Shown here in pieces: positions 1 through 8,940 of a stretch of DNA of 56,291 nt (positions are counted from its first letter, which is position 1; each line of letters opens with the position of its first letter). The notes below the pieces were generated by a model. The model saw only the letters and a program-made list of their open reading frames with translations. It searched no databases and was not told the DNA's origin. This DNA is from Paracoccaceae bacterium (GTDB taxonomy: Bacteria; Pseudomonadota; Alphaproteobacteria; Rhodobacterales; Rhodobacteraceae), in assembly GCA_019090795.1 (NCBI GenBank), contig JAHRVG010000048.1, forward strand, positions 1 through 56,291. The letters run 5' to 3'. Made by a program: the position numbers and the translations under genes.

Positions 1-164
1 AATCTTTCGCAAACGACGAGTCCGGCGCTGTTACTGTTGACTGGGTTGTTCTGACCGCAGCTCTGGTTCTGGTTGGCGGCACTGTGCTGACTGCTGTTTC
101 CGGCGGTATGGATAACCTGGCTGGCGACATCAACACACAGTTGAGCGCAACAGCTCTTGGCTAA
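1..164 (+). CDS. flp: Flp-family pilin, C-terminal part (5' end outside window)
   Basis: The reading frame is open from the window edge (first complete codon at 3) to TAA at 162-164, giving 54 residues. It holds the diagnostic type IVb pilin pattern: an acidic leader end (DESG), the predicted cleavage after Gly, then AVTVDW leading into a hydrophobic helix (VVLTAALVLVGGTVLTAV). Classical Flp pilins have Glu-Tyr at mature positions 5-6; here they are Asp-Trp, a conservative change. Flp is the structural subunit of the Tad pilus, cut by the CpaA prepilin peptidase encoded at 9785-10294 and assembled at the inner membrane by CpaF/TadB/TadC. It lies directly upstream of the other tad genes and is separated from them by a hairpin at 231-268. 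A minor pilin-like subunit is an alternative reading, because the start and full length cannot be seen. Confidence 0.75.
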   Translation, partial: SFANDESGAVTVDWVVLTAALVLVGGTVLTAVSGGMDNLAGDINTQLSATALG

Positions 165-230
165 GTGAAGCGACACTGAATGAGAAATATTCTCATTCTT
201 CTGGCTGTGCCACAAGCATAGTAAAAACGA

Positions 231-268
231 AAAGTGCCGCGGAACGATAACGTCTTCTGCGGCACTTT
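231..268 (+). terminator. Hairpin after the pilin gene, likely partial terminator
   Basis: A 14-bp inverted repeat (231-244 with 255-268, one G-T pair, 10-nt loop) starts 67 bases after the pilin stop codon. It begins with AAA and ends with TTT but is followed by GCCTG rather than a long T-run. A hairpin behind the major pilin gene would let pilin mRNA exceed that of the assembly genes. That use is inference; the inverted repeat is seen directly. Confidence 0.7.
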
Positions 269-367
269 GCCTGAAAACACTGCCTTCACTCCGGTGGGGG
301 AATATCGAGTAAAGCAAGCGGGAATATTTCCGAAAAATATGAGTAGAGTAGCAAGGGACAGGAAAAA

Positions 368-1198
368 ATGCGGATTGTATTTGCACTGGTACTGTTTGTA
401 GGAGTGGCAATTGCGGGTGGCGCAGTTTACTTGGCTATGGAACGTTTCAATCAGTACGAAACGGCGTTGGCAAGCAAACGCTCTGTCGGCCCTGCCATCG
501 CTATGAAAACCATTTACGTTGCCACAGAGGCACTGGAATATGGCCAGCAACTGACCAAAGAACATGTTCGGGCTGTCAAGGTTCCCTTGGATGCAGCCCC
601 TGAAACGGCATTTTCCGAAGAGCTGGCCCTTTTGGGTACGGGCGAAGACCGAGATTTCAGAACGATCATTCGCGCGATGGATATCGGCGAAATTATCATG
701 ACAACCAAGATCACTGCTCTGGGCGAAGATGCTGGGGTTTCTTCGCGTCTGACAGCAGGAATGCGAGCCTTCGCGATCAGCGTTGACGTGGCCTCCGGTG
801 TTTCCGGATTTCTTCGCCCGGGTGATCACATTGATGTTTACTGGACTGGGGTTCACAAAAAAGAAACGATCACCAAGCTGATTTTGGAAAGCCTGACCCT
901 GATTGCAATCGACCAATCCGCCGGCGGTGGCAACCGCAGCAAAGCAACAGTCGCCCGCACCGTTACCGTTGCTGCCAACGCGCAAACCATTGCTGCGCTG
1001 GTACAGGCGCAATCAACCGGCAAGTTGCTGTTGTCGTTGCGCGGTGTAAACGATGAAACAGTTTCAGAACAGGTTCAAGTCACCAAAGACGATCTGTTAG
1101 GACATGAACAAGTTGTTGTGCAAAAAGAAGAAGTATGCACCATCAAAACCCGCAAAGGCGCAGAAGTGATCATGATCCCAATCCCTTGCAGCAACTAG
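368..1198 (+). CDS. cpaB: Tad pilus assembly protein CpaB/RcpC
   Basis: The 276-aa protein has an N-terminal membrane anchor (about residues 3-23), a SAF-type domain (about 45-115) and the CpaB C-terminal region. CpaB/RcpC is the periplasmic Tad component thought to link the inner-membrane machine with the secretin, and SAF domains may bind glycans or peptidoglycan. The ATG is preceded by AGGGACAGG at good spacing. It follows the flp hairpin and precedes the secretin gene after a 230-base gap. Length and domain order fit the family. Confidence 0.93.
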   Translation: MRIVFALVLFVGVAIAGGAVYLAMERFNQYETALASKRSVGPAIAMKTIYVATEALEYGQQLTKEHVRAVKVPLDAAPETAFSEELALLGTGEDRDFRTIIRAMDIGEIIMTTKITALGEDAGVSSRLTAGMRAFAISVDVASGVSGFLRPGDHIDVYWTGVHKKETITKLILESLTLIAIDQSAGGGNRSKATVARTVTVAANAQTIAALVQAQSTGKLLLSLRGVNDETVSEQVQVTKDDLLGHEQVVVQKEEVCTIKTRKGAEVIMIPIPCSN

Positions 1199-1224
1199 GA
1201 GTTTTGCAAAAATATGTTTGATTT

Positions 1225-1244
1225 GCGGGCACTTCGGTGTCCGT
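1225..1244 (+). other. Hairpin with TTCG tetraloop between cpaB and cpaC
   Basis: An 8-bp stem (two G-T pairs) closes on C-TTCG-G (loop 1233-1236), the exceptionally stable UUCG tetraloop, starting 27 bases after cpaB. There is no good T-run behind it, so it is more likely an mRNA-processing or stabilising element or a weak terminator than a full stop. The rest of the 230-base gap has no convincing gene. Confidence 0.5.
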
Positions 1245-1428
1245 TTGCCGTTGAACTGCCGGGTACCGCCTCACCTGAACGCAAATGTGTTGCTCTTAAT
1301 CAACATGCGGAACTGCTTGTAAAATATTGATTCTTGCAAATAATTTCCAGCTGGCGCAGTATGATCGAGAATAATAGGGCAAAAAATGTCCATTTCGATG
1401 CAGCAGTGATTTTGAGAGGCAGGATCAC

Positions 1429-2850
1429 ATGGAATTACGTAACCTGTTAACAGCAGGCCTTTTTGGCCTATGCGTGGGGGGGGTGGTTCACGCCCCGACC
1501 GCGAATGCACAGAATGTTTTGCGCGTAATGCGCGGTGCTACCAGTAGTAGCATCAAGGTTTCGGTCAATCGAGCAATCGTGATGGAATCCGACCAGCCCT
1601 TCGCTGAACTGTCCGTCGCCAATCCGGGAATTGCGGATATTGCGACCCTGTCAGACCGGACGATTTATGTGTTAGGCAAGGCCCCCGGGCGCACAACACT
1701 GACATTGCTCGGAGGGGATGGCCGTCTGCTCACCAACGTTGATGTCCATGTATCGCCTGATCTTGCAGAGTTTAAAGAGCGTCTGCGTGAAATTTTGCCG
1801 CGCGAAGCCATAGAGGTTCGCACCGCGAATGATGGAATTGTTCTAAGCGGCCGGGTGTCGGGCAAACAAAAGCTGGCACGCGCCCTTGATTTGGCCGAAC
1901 GATATGCACCTGAGCGGGTAACCAACCTGATGACCGTTGGTGGCTCGCAACAGGTTCTGCTGAAGGTGCGTTTCGCAGAAATGCAGCGCAGTGTTGCCAA
2001 AAGCCTGGATGCCAGCATCGGTATCCGCACCATCGGGGGCAATTTGGGCGGAACCATTGGTTCGGGCGTTTATAACCAAGGCAACAACATGGTCAATTTT
2101 GCCAATGGGGATCCAATTACTTCAGGTAACAACGCTCAGGGCGGCCTAGGTATCGGTTTTTCCAGTGGCGGTGTTGCGATCGGGTTACTTTTGGAGGCTT
2201 TGGAAACCAAAGGTATGGTTAGGACACTGGCGGAACCCAATATCGTCGCTATTTCCGGCAGCGAAGCCGGATTTCTGGCAGGAGGTGAATATCCTGTTCC
2301 GGTCGCAGATGCGGACGGTATCAAGGTTGAATACAAACCCTTTGGTATCGAGCTGAAATTCAAACCTGTTGTGGTTGATGGCGATCTGATCAATCTAACA
2401 ATTGAAACCAATGTCTCGGAACTGGATCCGTCAAATGCGGTGAGCTTTAATGGCAATGTTATCATGGCCTTTTCGACCCGTAAGGCTGCGACTACTGTTG
2501 AAATGCGCGATGGGCAAAGCATGTCCATTGCGGGTTTGCTGACAGATGATTTTACCGATCTGAACAGCCAGATTCCCTGGATTGGCGACGTTCCAATTCT
2601 CGGTGCACTATTTCGCAGTTCTGAATACCGGCGCGATCAATCAGAGCTGGTGATAATCGTGACGCCGCATCTGGTGACACCCGTTGATGGCGACACGCTG
2701 ACCCTGCCAACCGACCGCATCAAAATTCCGAATGAAAAAGAGTTGTTTTTACTCGGGAATGTGGCTGGCAAACGCAAAGACCGCGCCCGCTCTAGCGGCT
2801 CGGTCGCGTCACAGGATTTCAGCGGTTCCTATGGCTATGTGATGGAGTAA
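1429..2850 (+). CDS. cpaC: Tad pilus outer-membrane secretin CpaC/RcpA
   Basis: A 473-aa exported protein with a signal peptide (cleavage probably after ANA, about residue 27). An N-terminal pilus-secretin domain covers about 40-110, a BON-like domain about 112-170, and the secretin core about 240-415 contains the family's EPNIVAISG and GGEYPVPVA motifs. RcpA/CpaC forms the outer-membrane ring through which the Flp pilus passes. The ATG follows GAGAGGCAGG. It ends 4 bases before the OmpA-type lipoprotein gene, so the two are almost certainly co-translated. Confidence 0.95.
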   Translation: MELRNLLTAGLFGLCVGGVVHAPTANAQNVLRVMRGATSSSIKVSVNRAIVMESDQPFAELSVANPGIADIATLSDRTIYVLGKAPGRTTLTLLGGDGRLLTNVDVHVSPDLAEFKERLREILPREAIEVRTANDGIVLSGRVSGKQKLARALDLAERYAPERVTNLMTVGGSQQVLLKVRFAEMQRSVAKSLDASIGIRTIGGNLGGTIGSGVYNQGNNMVNFANGDPITSGNNAQGGLGIGFSSGGVAIGLLLEALETKGMVRTLAEPNIVAISGSEAGFLAGGEYPVPVADADGIKVEYKPFGIELKFKPVVVDGDLINLTIETNVSELDPSNAVSFNGNVIMAFSTRKAATTVEMRDGQSMSIAGLLTDDFTDLNSQIPWIGDVPILGALFRSSEYRRDQSELVIIVTPHLVTPVDGDTLTLPTDRIKIPNEKELFLLGNVAGKRKDRARSSGSVASQDFSGSYGYVME

Positions 2851-2854
2851 GGCA

Positions 2855-3517
2855 ATGAAACCTATATATTACATTCCGACCGCCCTATGTATCGCCGCCC
2901 TGTCTGGCTGCGCAGCGACTGATCAAACCTTTGCATACTTGGGGCCGGAGGCTGGCTCAACAATCATCACCCAAGGCTTTGGAGTTGCCACTGCAAATAA
3001 CATCGGCGTTCAAAATGGCGACCTGACAACCACAATGGTTGCCAACCTCACGCGGAAATTCGCCAGCGAAGCGCCTGCGAGGATCAACTTTGCCTTCAAT
3101 TCCTCGGTGCTGGATGCAAGCGCGCGCGAAGCATTGCGTCTGCAGGCAAGCTGGATCCGGGCACACAAGCAAATCAAATTCCGCGTCTATGGGCACACCG
3201 ATAAAGTTGGATCGGATGCTTACAACCGGCGTCTTGGCCTGAAACGCGCACGCGCAGCCGTGAATTTTCTTGTCTCTCAGGGCGTGAGCCGAACCAAACT
3301 TCAGGCCGTTTCGTCACTTGGCGAGACTCAGCCCTTGGTCCTGACCGAAGGACCAAATCGCGAAAACCGGCGCACCGTTACAGAGGTTTCTGGATTTGTA
3401 GCGCGGGGACGCGCTTCTGATCTGGACGGAAAATATGCGAAAACTGTTTACGATGCCTACATCTCTACGCCGTACAAGTTGACAGCGTTAGGAGAACTCG
3501 TAGGTGACAAAAAATAG
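2855..3517 (+). CDS. OmpA-family lipoprotein in the CpaD/RcpB position of the Tad locus
   Basis: A 220-aa lipoprotein: the signal sequence ends in a lipobox (LSGC) with the lipidated Cys at residue 19, and an OmpA-like peptidoglycan-binding domain covers about 75-180. The Asp of GHTD (116) and Arg131 in LGLKRAR match the diaminopimelate-contacting pair of this fold. It starts 4 bases after cpaC and precedes cpaE, the place where other Tad loci carry the lipoprotein RcpB/CpaD. The inferred role is to anchor or pilot the secretin and tie it to the cell wall. This is not Pal, which is encoded at 21286-21786. Confidence 0.88.
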   Translation: MKPIYYIPTALCIAALSGCAATDQTFAYLGPEAGSTIITQGFGVATANNIGVQNGDLTTTMVANLTRKFASEAPARINFAFNSSVLDASAREALRLQASWIRAHKQIKFRVYGHTDKVGSDAYNRRLGLKRARAAVNFLVSQGVSRTKLQAVSSLGETQPLVLTEGPNRENRRTVTEVSGFVARGRASDLDGKYAKTVYDAYISTPYKLTALGELVGDKK

Positions 3518-3552
3518 GGATCTCTTGTAGGGGGTATGCATAGTTTTGCGCT

Positions 3553-3570
3553 TGGTTTCCTTGGAAACCA
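3553..3570 (+). other. Inverted repeat just upstream of cpaE
   Basis: Two perfect 8-base arms (TGGTTTCC and GGAAACCA) flank two T residues. The repeat abuts a GTG at 3571 that could otherwise be taken as the cpaE start, so in mRNA it would tend to hide that codon. It could be an operator or a small mRNA hairpin; no T-run follows. Confidence 0.4.
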
Positions 3571-3630
3571 GTGAAGAAACGTGTCGTAGGGCATAAATTG
3601 TCAGCGCTAAGCTGCGTCAGTGGGTTAAAA

Positions 3631-4869
3631 ATGAATGCAGAATCAACGAGCGAAAATGCCGAGGTCGTAAGAGCCTGCGCAGTCGCACGCCAGATTGAGG
3701 AATTCGATCTGCTGATTGAGGATATGGAGGCCGAGCTTGGAGCCGATTGGGGCGGGCTGACCTTTGAAAATGCTCCGGGGATTTTGACCAGTGATCTGGC
3801 CCGTGATCTGGAATTCATCGCCGTTGCAGTGGACACCCAAGACGAGCAGGATCTGGCCCCCGTTGCAAACGTTATCCGCATTGCAAAAGAACAGAATATC
3901 AACGTTATTCTGGTTCCCCATGATTTGAACACAGTTGCTTTGCATCAATTAATGCGCACCGGTGCAGATGATTTTGCCCCTTATCCACTGCCCGAAGGCG
4001 CGCTGCACGACGCAATCGAGCGGATCAAGGCTGTACCGGAACCAGTTATCGCCCCTGCTGTTGCCACGGCTGCACCCGCCGGAGAGCTGGCGCAAAACCG
4101 TCACGGCATCGTTTTACCGGTCTATGGCCTGGCGGGTGGCGTCGGCGCATCGACTTTTGCGGCCAATCTGGCTTGGGAAATGCAAGAAGTTCTCGCTAAA
4201 GAGAATAAAAAGGTTTGCATTCTGGATTTCGATTTCCAGTACGGCGCTATCTCGACATACTTAGATGTTCCCCGCACCGAGCAGACTTTCGAGTTTCTGT
4301 CCGACGCCCTTTCTGCGGATGCCGAGGGGCTGAAACAGGCAATGGTTCCCTACCGGGAATCGCTTGATATCCTGCCAGCCCCGCCGGATGCCTTACCGTT
4401 GGAATTTATTGGTTCTGAAGAGGTCAATCATCTGATTGAATTGGCGACAACTCTCTATGACTTTGTAATCATTGATCTTCCTATAGCATTGGTGAGCTGG
4501 TCAGAAACTGTTCTGGAGCATGCACATCTATATTTCGGCTTGGTAGAGCTGGATATGCGGTCCGCCCAGAACACCCTGCGGTTTATGCGGACCCTCAAAG
4601 CCGAGGATCTACCCTTTGAGAAAGTACAGTTCGTTTTGAACCGCGCACCCAAGTTCACTGACATGAACGGCAAAGCGCGGGTAAAGAAAATGGCAGAAAG
4701 CCTGGAAATACAGTTCCGCTTTCAACTGCCCGAAGGAGGCAAACAAGTTGCGAATTCAGGTGATGAAGGCGAAGCATTGAAACAATTGGCGCCAAAAAAC
4801 CCACTTCGTAAGGAAATTCTAAAGATCGCTAAGACAATCTCAAAACTGGCGGCAGATGAAGGCGAGTAA
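3631..4869 (+). CDS. cpaE: Tad pilus localisation protein CpaE/TadZ (ParA/MinD-like)
   Basis: A 412-aa protein with an N-terminal receiver-like domain (about 20-135) and a ParA/MinD-fold domain (about 155-400). TadZ/CpaE places the Tad machine at its site in the cell. The deviant Walker A region reads AGGVGASTFA: both lysines of the canonical KGGxGKT are alanine, which suggests little or no ATP hydrolysis. Atypical Walker A boxes are known in TadZ. The frame opens at GTG 3571, but that codon abuts a hairpin. ATG 3631 puts the conserved FDLLIEDMEAELG segment near the N terminus as I remember for the family, so I prefer it, although its ribosome-binding site is weak. Confidence 0.88.
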   Translation: MNAESTSENAEVVRACAVARQIEEFDLLIEDMEAELGADWGGLTFENAPGILTSDLARDLEFIAVAVDTQDEQDLAPVANVIRIAKEQNINVILVPHDLNTVALHQLMRTGADDFAPYPLPEGALHDAIERIKAVPEPVIAPAVATAAPAGELAQNRHGIVLPVYGLAGGVGASTFAANLAWEMQEVLAKENKKVCILDFDFQYGAISTYLDVPRTEQTFEFLSDALSADAEGLKQAMVPYRESLDILPAPPDALPLEFIGSEEVNHLIELATTLYDFVIIDLPIALVSWSETVLEHAHLYFGLVELDMRSAQNTLRFMRTLKAEDLPFEKVQFVLNRAPKFTDMNGKARVKKMAESLEIQFRFQLPEGGKQVANSGDEGEALKQLAPKNPLRKEILKIAKTISKLAADEGE

Positions 4870-4883
4870 CGGGGTGCTGAAAC

Positions 4884-6344
4884 ATGTTTAAACGATATAA
4901 CAAGACACCAAAACCAGCGGCAGAACCGATCGCGGTAGTACCAGAAGCACCAGCGGCCTCACCGGTTGAACAACTCGTGCCACAAGCCGTTGCAGTTAAA
5001 CCGAATCCGGCCGCTAAAATCCGCGTAGCCAAGACCGGCGGTGACGGGATGACACGCGAACAACGCCGCGTAAAAAAACTCATTGATCTGCGTCTGGAAA
5101 TGCACACTAAATTGCTCGAAGATCTAAACCTTGGGGCAATCGAACAGGCATCTGAGGCCGATTTGCGGCGCGAAATCGCCGCTATCTGTACTGACGGCCT
5201 GCAAGAAATGGGCATGGTGCTGAACAAGCAAGAACGCGAACTGTTGTTCAGCGAAATGTATGACGAGGTCACCGGTCTCGGCCCGCTGGAACCGCTTTTG
5301 AAAGAAGACGCTGTCAACGATATTCTGATCAACGGACCACACCAAATTTTTGTCGAGCGCGACGGTATTCTTTCACTCAGCACTGTGCGGTTTCGCGATG
5401 ACAAACACCTGCTGCGGGTGATCGACAAAATTGTTTCCGCCGTGGGTCGGCGCGTGGACGAAAGCAACCCTTATGTGGATGCACGACTGGCTGATGGGTC
5501 CCGTTTCAATGCGATGGTTTCGCCAATCGCGGTGGACGGTGCGCTGGTATCCATTCGGAAATTCAAAAAAGAAAAACTGAGCATCGACAAACTTGTTGCT
5601 TTTGGAGCTTTCAACGAAGAAATGGCCGCCTATTTACAAGCCGCGGTTTCCTGTCGCCTGAATATCATTGTCTCCGGTGGTACCGGTTCAGGTAAAACCA
5701 CGACGCTCAATGCCTTGTCCGGATTTATTGACGACGATGAACGCATCGCAACGATCGAGGATACAGCAGAGCTGCAATTGCAGCAAACCCACCTTGCTCG
5801 CATGGAAAGCCGCCCCCCCAATGTCGAGGGTAAAGGCGCTGTTACCCAACGCGACTGCCTGAAAAACGCCCTGCGGATGCGCCCTGATCGCATTATCGTT
5901 GGCGAAACCCGTGGCGAAGAAGTGATCGACATGTTGCAGGCGATGAATACCGGGCACGATGGCTCAATGACCACTATTCACGCCAACTCCGCCCGCGATG
6001 CAATTTCGCGCCTTGAGAACATGATCGCTATGACCGGAGTGGAAATGCCCTTGCGGGCGATGCGCTCCCAGATTGCTTCGGCTGTAAATCTGATCGTACA
6101 GGTGAAACGCCTTCAAGACGGTTCGCGCCGGATGGTTTCCATTACAGAGGTCGCCGGGATGGAAGGGGAAGTCATCTCTTTGCAAGAGATATTCCGCTAT
6201 CAAATCAACGGCACGGGTAAAAACGGTAAAATCGACGGCTTTTTTACAGCAACCGGATTGCGCTCGCTGTACTCTGATCGGTTCCAGCAGTGGGGATATG
6301 ATCTGCCAAACAGCATCTACACTGTACGCCAGGCAGCGGAGTAA
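4884..6344 (+). CDS. cpaF: Tad pilus secretion ATPase CpaF/TadA
   Basis: A 486-aa cytoplasmic ATPase of the type II/IV secretion superfamily that powers pilus assembly. Residues 1-60 are a low-complexity Pro/Ala region. The N-terminal domain runs to about 230, Walker A is GGTGSGKT (265-272), the Asp box lies around ATIEDTAEL (289-297), Walker B is in RIIVGE (336-341) and the His box is [13 protein letters not shown] (357-369). All catalytic motifs are intact. It starts 14 bases after cpaE and ends 5 bases before tadB. Confidence 0.97.
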   Translation: MFKRYNKTPKPAAEPIAVVPEAPAASPVEQLVPQAVAVKPNPAAKIRVAKTGGDGMTREQRRVKKLIDLRLEMHTKLLEDLNLGAIEQASEADLRREIAAICTDGLQEMGMVLNKQERELLFSEMYDEVTGLGPLEPLLKEDAVNDILINGPHQIFVERDGILSLSTVRFRDDKHLLRVIDKIVSAVGRRVDESNPYVDARLADGSRFNAMVSPIAVDGALVSIRKFKKEKLSIDKLVAFGAFNEEMAAYLQAAVSCRLNIIVSGGTGSGKTTTLNALSGFIDDDERIATIEDTAELQLQQTHLARMESRPPNVEGKGAVTQRDCLKNALRMRPDRIIVGETRGEEVIDMLQAMNTGHDGSMTTIHANSARDAISRLENMIAMTGVEMPLRAMRSQIASAVNLIVQVKRLQDGSRRMVSITEVAGMEGEVISLQEIFRYQINGTGKNGKIDGFFTATGLRSLYSDRFQQWGYDLPNSIYTVRQAAE

Positions 6345-6349
6345 CCACC

Positions 6350-7312
6350 ATGGGAACACAGGCCATAATTTATATCCTCATGTTCGTCGGCGTCGTGCTG
6401 ATCGTCGAGGGTATCTATTTGGTGGCATTTGGCAAATCCATCAAATTGAACTCACGGGTAAATCGGCGGCTGGCCCTGCTGGAACAAGGCAAGGATCGCG
6501 AAGAAGTCTTCGAGACGCTGCGCAAGGAACGCGACCAGCATCGACAAAGTTTCAAATTTCCGGTCATGACTATCCTCAGTTCGAAAGCACAACAAGCAAA
6601 CATCGCATTTTCTCCCAAAGCCCTGCTTGCCGTGATGGGGCTGGTCGCCGTCTTTGCATTTGGCGGCCTGACATATTTCGCCTCCCTCGGGCTGCCCACA
6701 CGAATTCTGGTGGCCTTGGTTATGGGCGGCGGCGGGGTGTATTTCTGGTTGAACGGCAAGGCCAAGAAACGCATGGCATTGTTCGAGGAACAACTGCCCG
6801 ATGCGATTGATCTAATTGTGCGCTCGTTGCGCGTTGGCCATCCATTTGCGAATGCCATTAATATTGTGGCACAGGAAATGCCCGACCCAATCGGCACCGA
6901 ATTTGGCATGATCGTGGATGAAACCGCCTATGGCGCAGAGGTTGCATCGGCCCTGCATAACATGGCAGAGCGGATTGACGTGCCTGACTTGCGGTTCCTT
7001 ACAGTGGCAGTTGCAATCCAGTCAAAATCCGGGGGCAATCTGGCCGAAGTTCTGGACGGTTTGTCCAAGGTGGTGCGCGCAAGGTTCAAATTGTTCCGCC
7101 GCGTTAAAGCCATCACCGCAGAGGCAAAGTGGTCCGGCATGTTCTTGTCCGGCTTCCCAATCGCCGCCCTACTCGGTGTGAACGTTCTCAACCCGCATTA
7201 CTATGACGCAGTGAAACCGACGGAATACTATATGCCTGCAGCAGTGGCTGTATTCTCACTGCTTGCGATAAATGCAATCGTCATGCGCGCTATGGTCAAT
7301 ATCAAGGTTTAG
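6350..7312 (+). CDS. tadB: Tad pilus inner-membrane platform protein TadB
   Basis: A 320-aa protein with N-terminal membrane helices (about 4-24, 85-105, 110-130), a T2SSF (GspF-like) cytoplasmic domain about 145-250 beginning at QLPDAIDLIVRSLRVG, and C-terminal helices about 265-310. TadB and TadC form the inner-membrane platform engaged by the CpaF ATPase. It starts 5 bases after cpaF and stops 12 bases before tadC. Length and topology are normal. Confidence 0.95.
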   Translation: MGTQAIIYILMFVGVVLIVEGIYLVAFGKSIKLNSRVNRRLALLEQGKDREEVFETLRKERDQHRQSFKFPVMTILSSKAQQANIAFSPKALLAVMGLVAVFAFGGLTYFASLGLPTRILVALVMGGGGVYFWLNGKAKKRMALFEEQLPDAIDLIVRSLRVGHPFANAINIVAQEMPDPIGTEFGMIVDETAYGAEVASALHNMAERIDVPDLRFLTVAVAIQSKSGGNLAEVLDGLSKVVRARFKLFRRVKAITAEAKWSGMFLSGFPIAALLGVNVLNPHYYDAVKPTEYYMPAAVAVFSLLAINAIVMRAMVNIKV

Positions 7313-7324
7313 GAAAACCCGCAA

Positions 7325-8299
7325 ATGCTGGACAACATAAACACTTACCTGACCGAGGCTTTGGGCCCTGCCGGCCCTCTGATTGCTATGGGGGTCCTGG
7401 GGGTTTTCTTTATTATCATGACCTTGCCAATTCTTCTTACGCGCAAGGAAGATCCTTTTGACCGCTTGGCCGGGTCAGGCACCCGGGTTCAGGCTCCAAA
7501 AAAGGACGGGGCGGAAAAGATCCATTTGCGCGAACAGCAGAAAGGACCAAAGCTTGATAAATTTGCCGCATATCTGGAACCCCAGGATCAGCAAGAATTT
7601 TCTGCCCGCCGCCTCAAACTGATTCAAGCCGGGTATCGTGGCAAAACGGCGGTGCGCACCTATTACTTCCTGCAAATGTCCCTTGGCCTGCTCGGTTTGG
7701 TACTTGGCGGGTTATATACCCTTCTCTTGGGGGGGGACGCCGACCTGAAGTGGACAATGATACAAACCTTCGGCCCTGGCCTGGCAGGCTATTACGGGCC
7801 CAGTTACTGGGTAGACAAGCGGCGAGAGAAGCGTCAGGGCGAAATTCTTGACGGTTTCCCTGATGCCCTTGATCTGATGCTGGTTTGTATTGAGGCCGGG
7901 CAGTCGCTGGATCAGGCAATCCAGAGGGTGGCTAAAGAAATCGCCCCCTCGGCCCCTGCCCTTTCAGAAGAATTCACCATGGTCTCGAACGAGATGCGCG
8001 CCGGTAAAGAACGCGCTGTAGTCCTGAAAGACATGTCGGAACGTTGCGACATTCAGGACATCAGTGCTTTTGCAACAGTGATGATCCAATCAGCAGCATT
8101 CGGGACCTCGCTTGGCGATGCACTACGGGTTTACGCCAGCGAAATGCGCGACAAGCGGGTAACAAGAGCAGAGGAAAAGGCAAATACGCTGCCAACCAAA
8201 ATGACCTTGTGCACCATGATGTTTACGGTTCCACCCCTTTTGATCATCATGGTTGGGCCATCAGTTTTCAGCATCTATACAGAAATGATTATGAAGTAA
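7325..8299 (+). CDS. tadC: Tad pilus inner-membrane platform protein TadC
   Basis: A 324-aa paralogue of TadB: an N-terminal helix (about 14-36), two helices about 115-165, a T2SSF domain from about 178 (GFPDALDLMLVCIEAGQS) to 280, and a C-terminal helix ending the protein. It partners TadB under the CpaF motor. Its TAA stop shares one base with the ATG of the next gene (TAATG), so the two are translationally coupled. Confidence 0.95.
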   Translation: MLDNINTYLTEALGPAGPLIAMGVLGVFFIIMTLPILLTRKEDPFDRLAGSGTRVQAPKKDGAEKIHLREQQKGPKLDKFAAYLEPQDQQEFSARRLKLIQAGYRGKTAVRTYYFLQMSLGLLGLVLGGLYTLLLGGDADLKWTMIQTFGPGLAGYYGPSYWVDKRREKRQGEILDGFPDALDLMLVCIEAGQSLDQAIQRVAKEIAPSAPALSEEFTMVSNEMRAGKERAVVLKDMSERCDIQDISAFATVMIQSAAFGTSLGDALRVYASEMRDKRVTRAEEKANTLPTKMTLCTMMFTVPPLLIIMVGPSVFSIYTEMIMK

Positions 8300-8919
8300 T
8301 GGCCGGTTTTCCGCAAATATTCACCCGTCAAACGCGCTGGTCTCTCATAGTAATCTGCAGCGCCCTAATTGCGGCTTGTTCTTCGAATGGAACAGTCAAT
8401 TCCCGTTCGCTGTCTCCCTTGCATCAAGGCGTGAAAGCCCCCAAAGGGGTGAATTCCGTCTCCGAGGCCGTCGATGGTTTAGTCGTTGGACACCGGCTTA
8501 TGGCCTCAGGCGAATACGAATTAGCACTCAAGGCCTATCGTCGCGCGGCAGGGGAGCAGGGGTTGAATGCTGATGTACTGAGCGCGCTTGGCTCAGCTAA
8601 TCTAAAGCTGGGGCGGCTACATCAAGCTGAAGAAATGCTGCGGATCGCGGTCTCCAAGGACAATAAGTTTGTTCCAGCTTGGAACAATCTAGGCGTAGTC
8701 TTGCTGTTTCAGGGCAACTACGGCGAGGCAAAACAGGTTTTTCAGTTGGCATATGCCCTAGACAACGGGGATTCTGAAGAAATCAGGGCCAATCTAACTA
8801 AAACCATCGCAATTATTGAGAGTTCGGGCTATTCTACCCCTAACAAACCAAAAGAATTCGAATTGGTGAGGCGCGGAAATGGCAGGTATCTGCTGCTTTC
8901 GACACCAAATTCGGGATAA
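8299..8919 (+). CDS. tadD: Tad pilus TPR lipoprotein TadD
   Basis: A 206-aa lipoprotein with the lipobox ending at Cys27 (LIAAC), followed by tetratricopeptide repeats from about residue 70 to 165 (for example ADVLSALGSANLKLGRLHQA). TadD-type lipoproteins are needed for Tad secretin or pilus biogenesis, probably as outer-membrane pilotins or scaffolds. The frame is open far upstream inside tadC, but ATG 8299, overlapping the tadC stop by one base and directly preceding a signal sequence, is clearly the start. Confidence 0.88.
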   Translation: MAGFPQIFTRQTRWSLIVICSALIAACSSNGTVNSRSLSPLHQGVKAPKGVNSVSEAVDGLVVGHRLMASGEYELALKAYRRAAGEQGLNADVLSALGSANLKLGRLHQAEEMLRIAVSKDNKFVPAWNNLGVVLLFQGNYGEAKQVFQLAYALDNGDSEEIRANLTKTIAIIESSGYSTPNKPKEFELVRRGNGRYLLLSTPNSG

Positions 8920-8940
8920 CGGGCAGTACAGGAAAGACAT

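Noticed and set aside
161-1012. 283-codon minus-strand frame opposite cpaB
   Set aside because: cpaB fits its family along its whole length, and the minus frame crosses the pilin hairpin.
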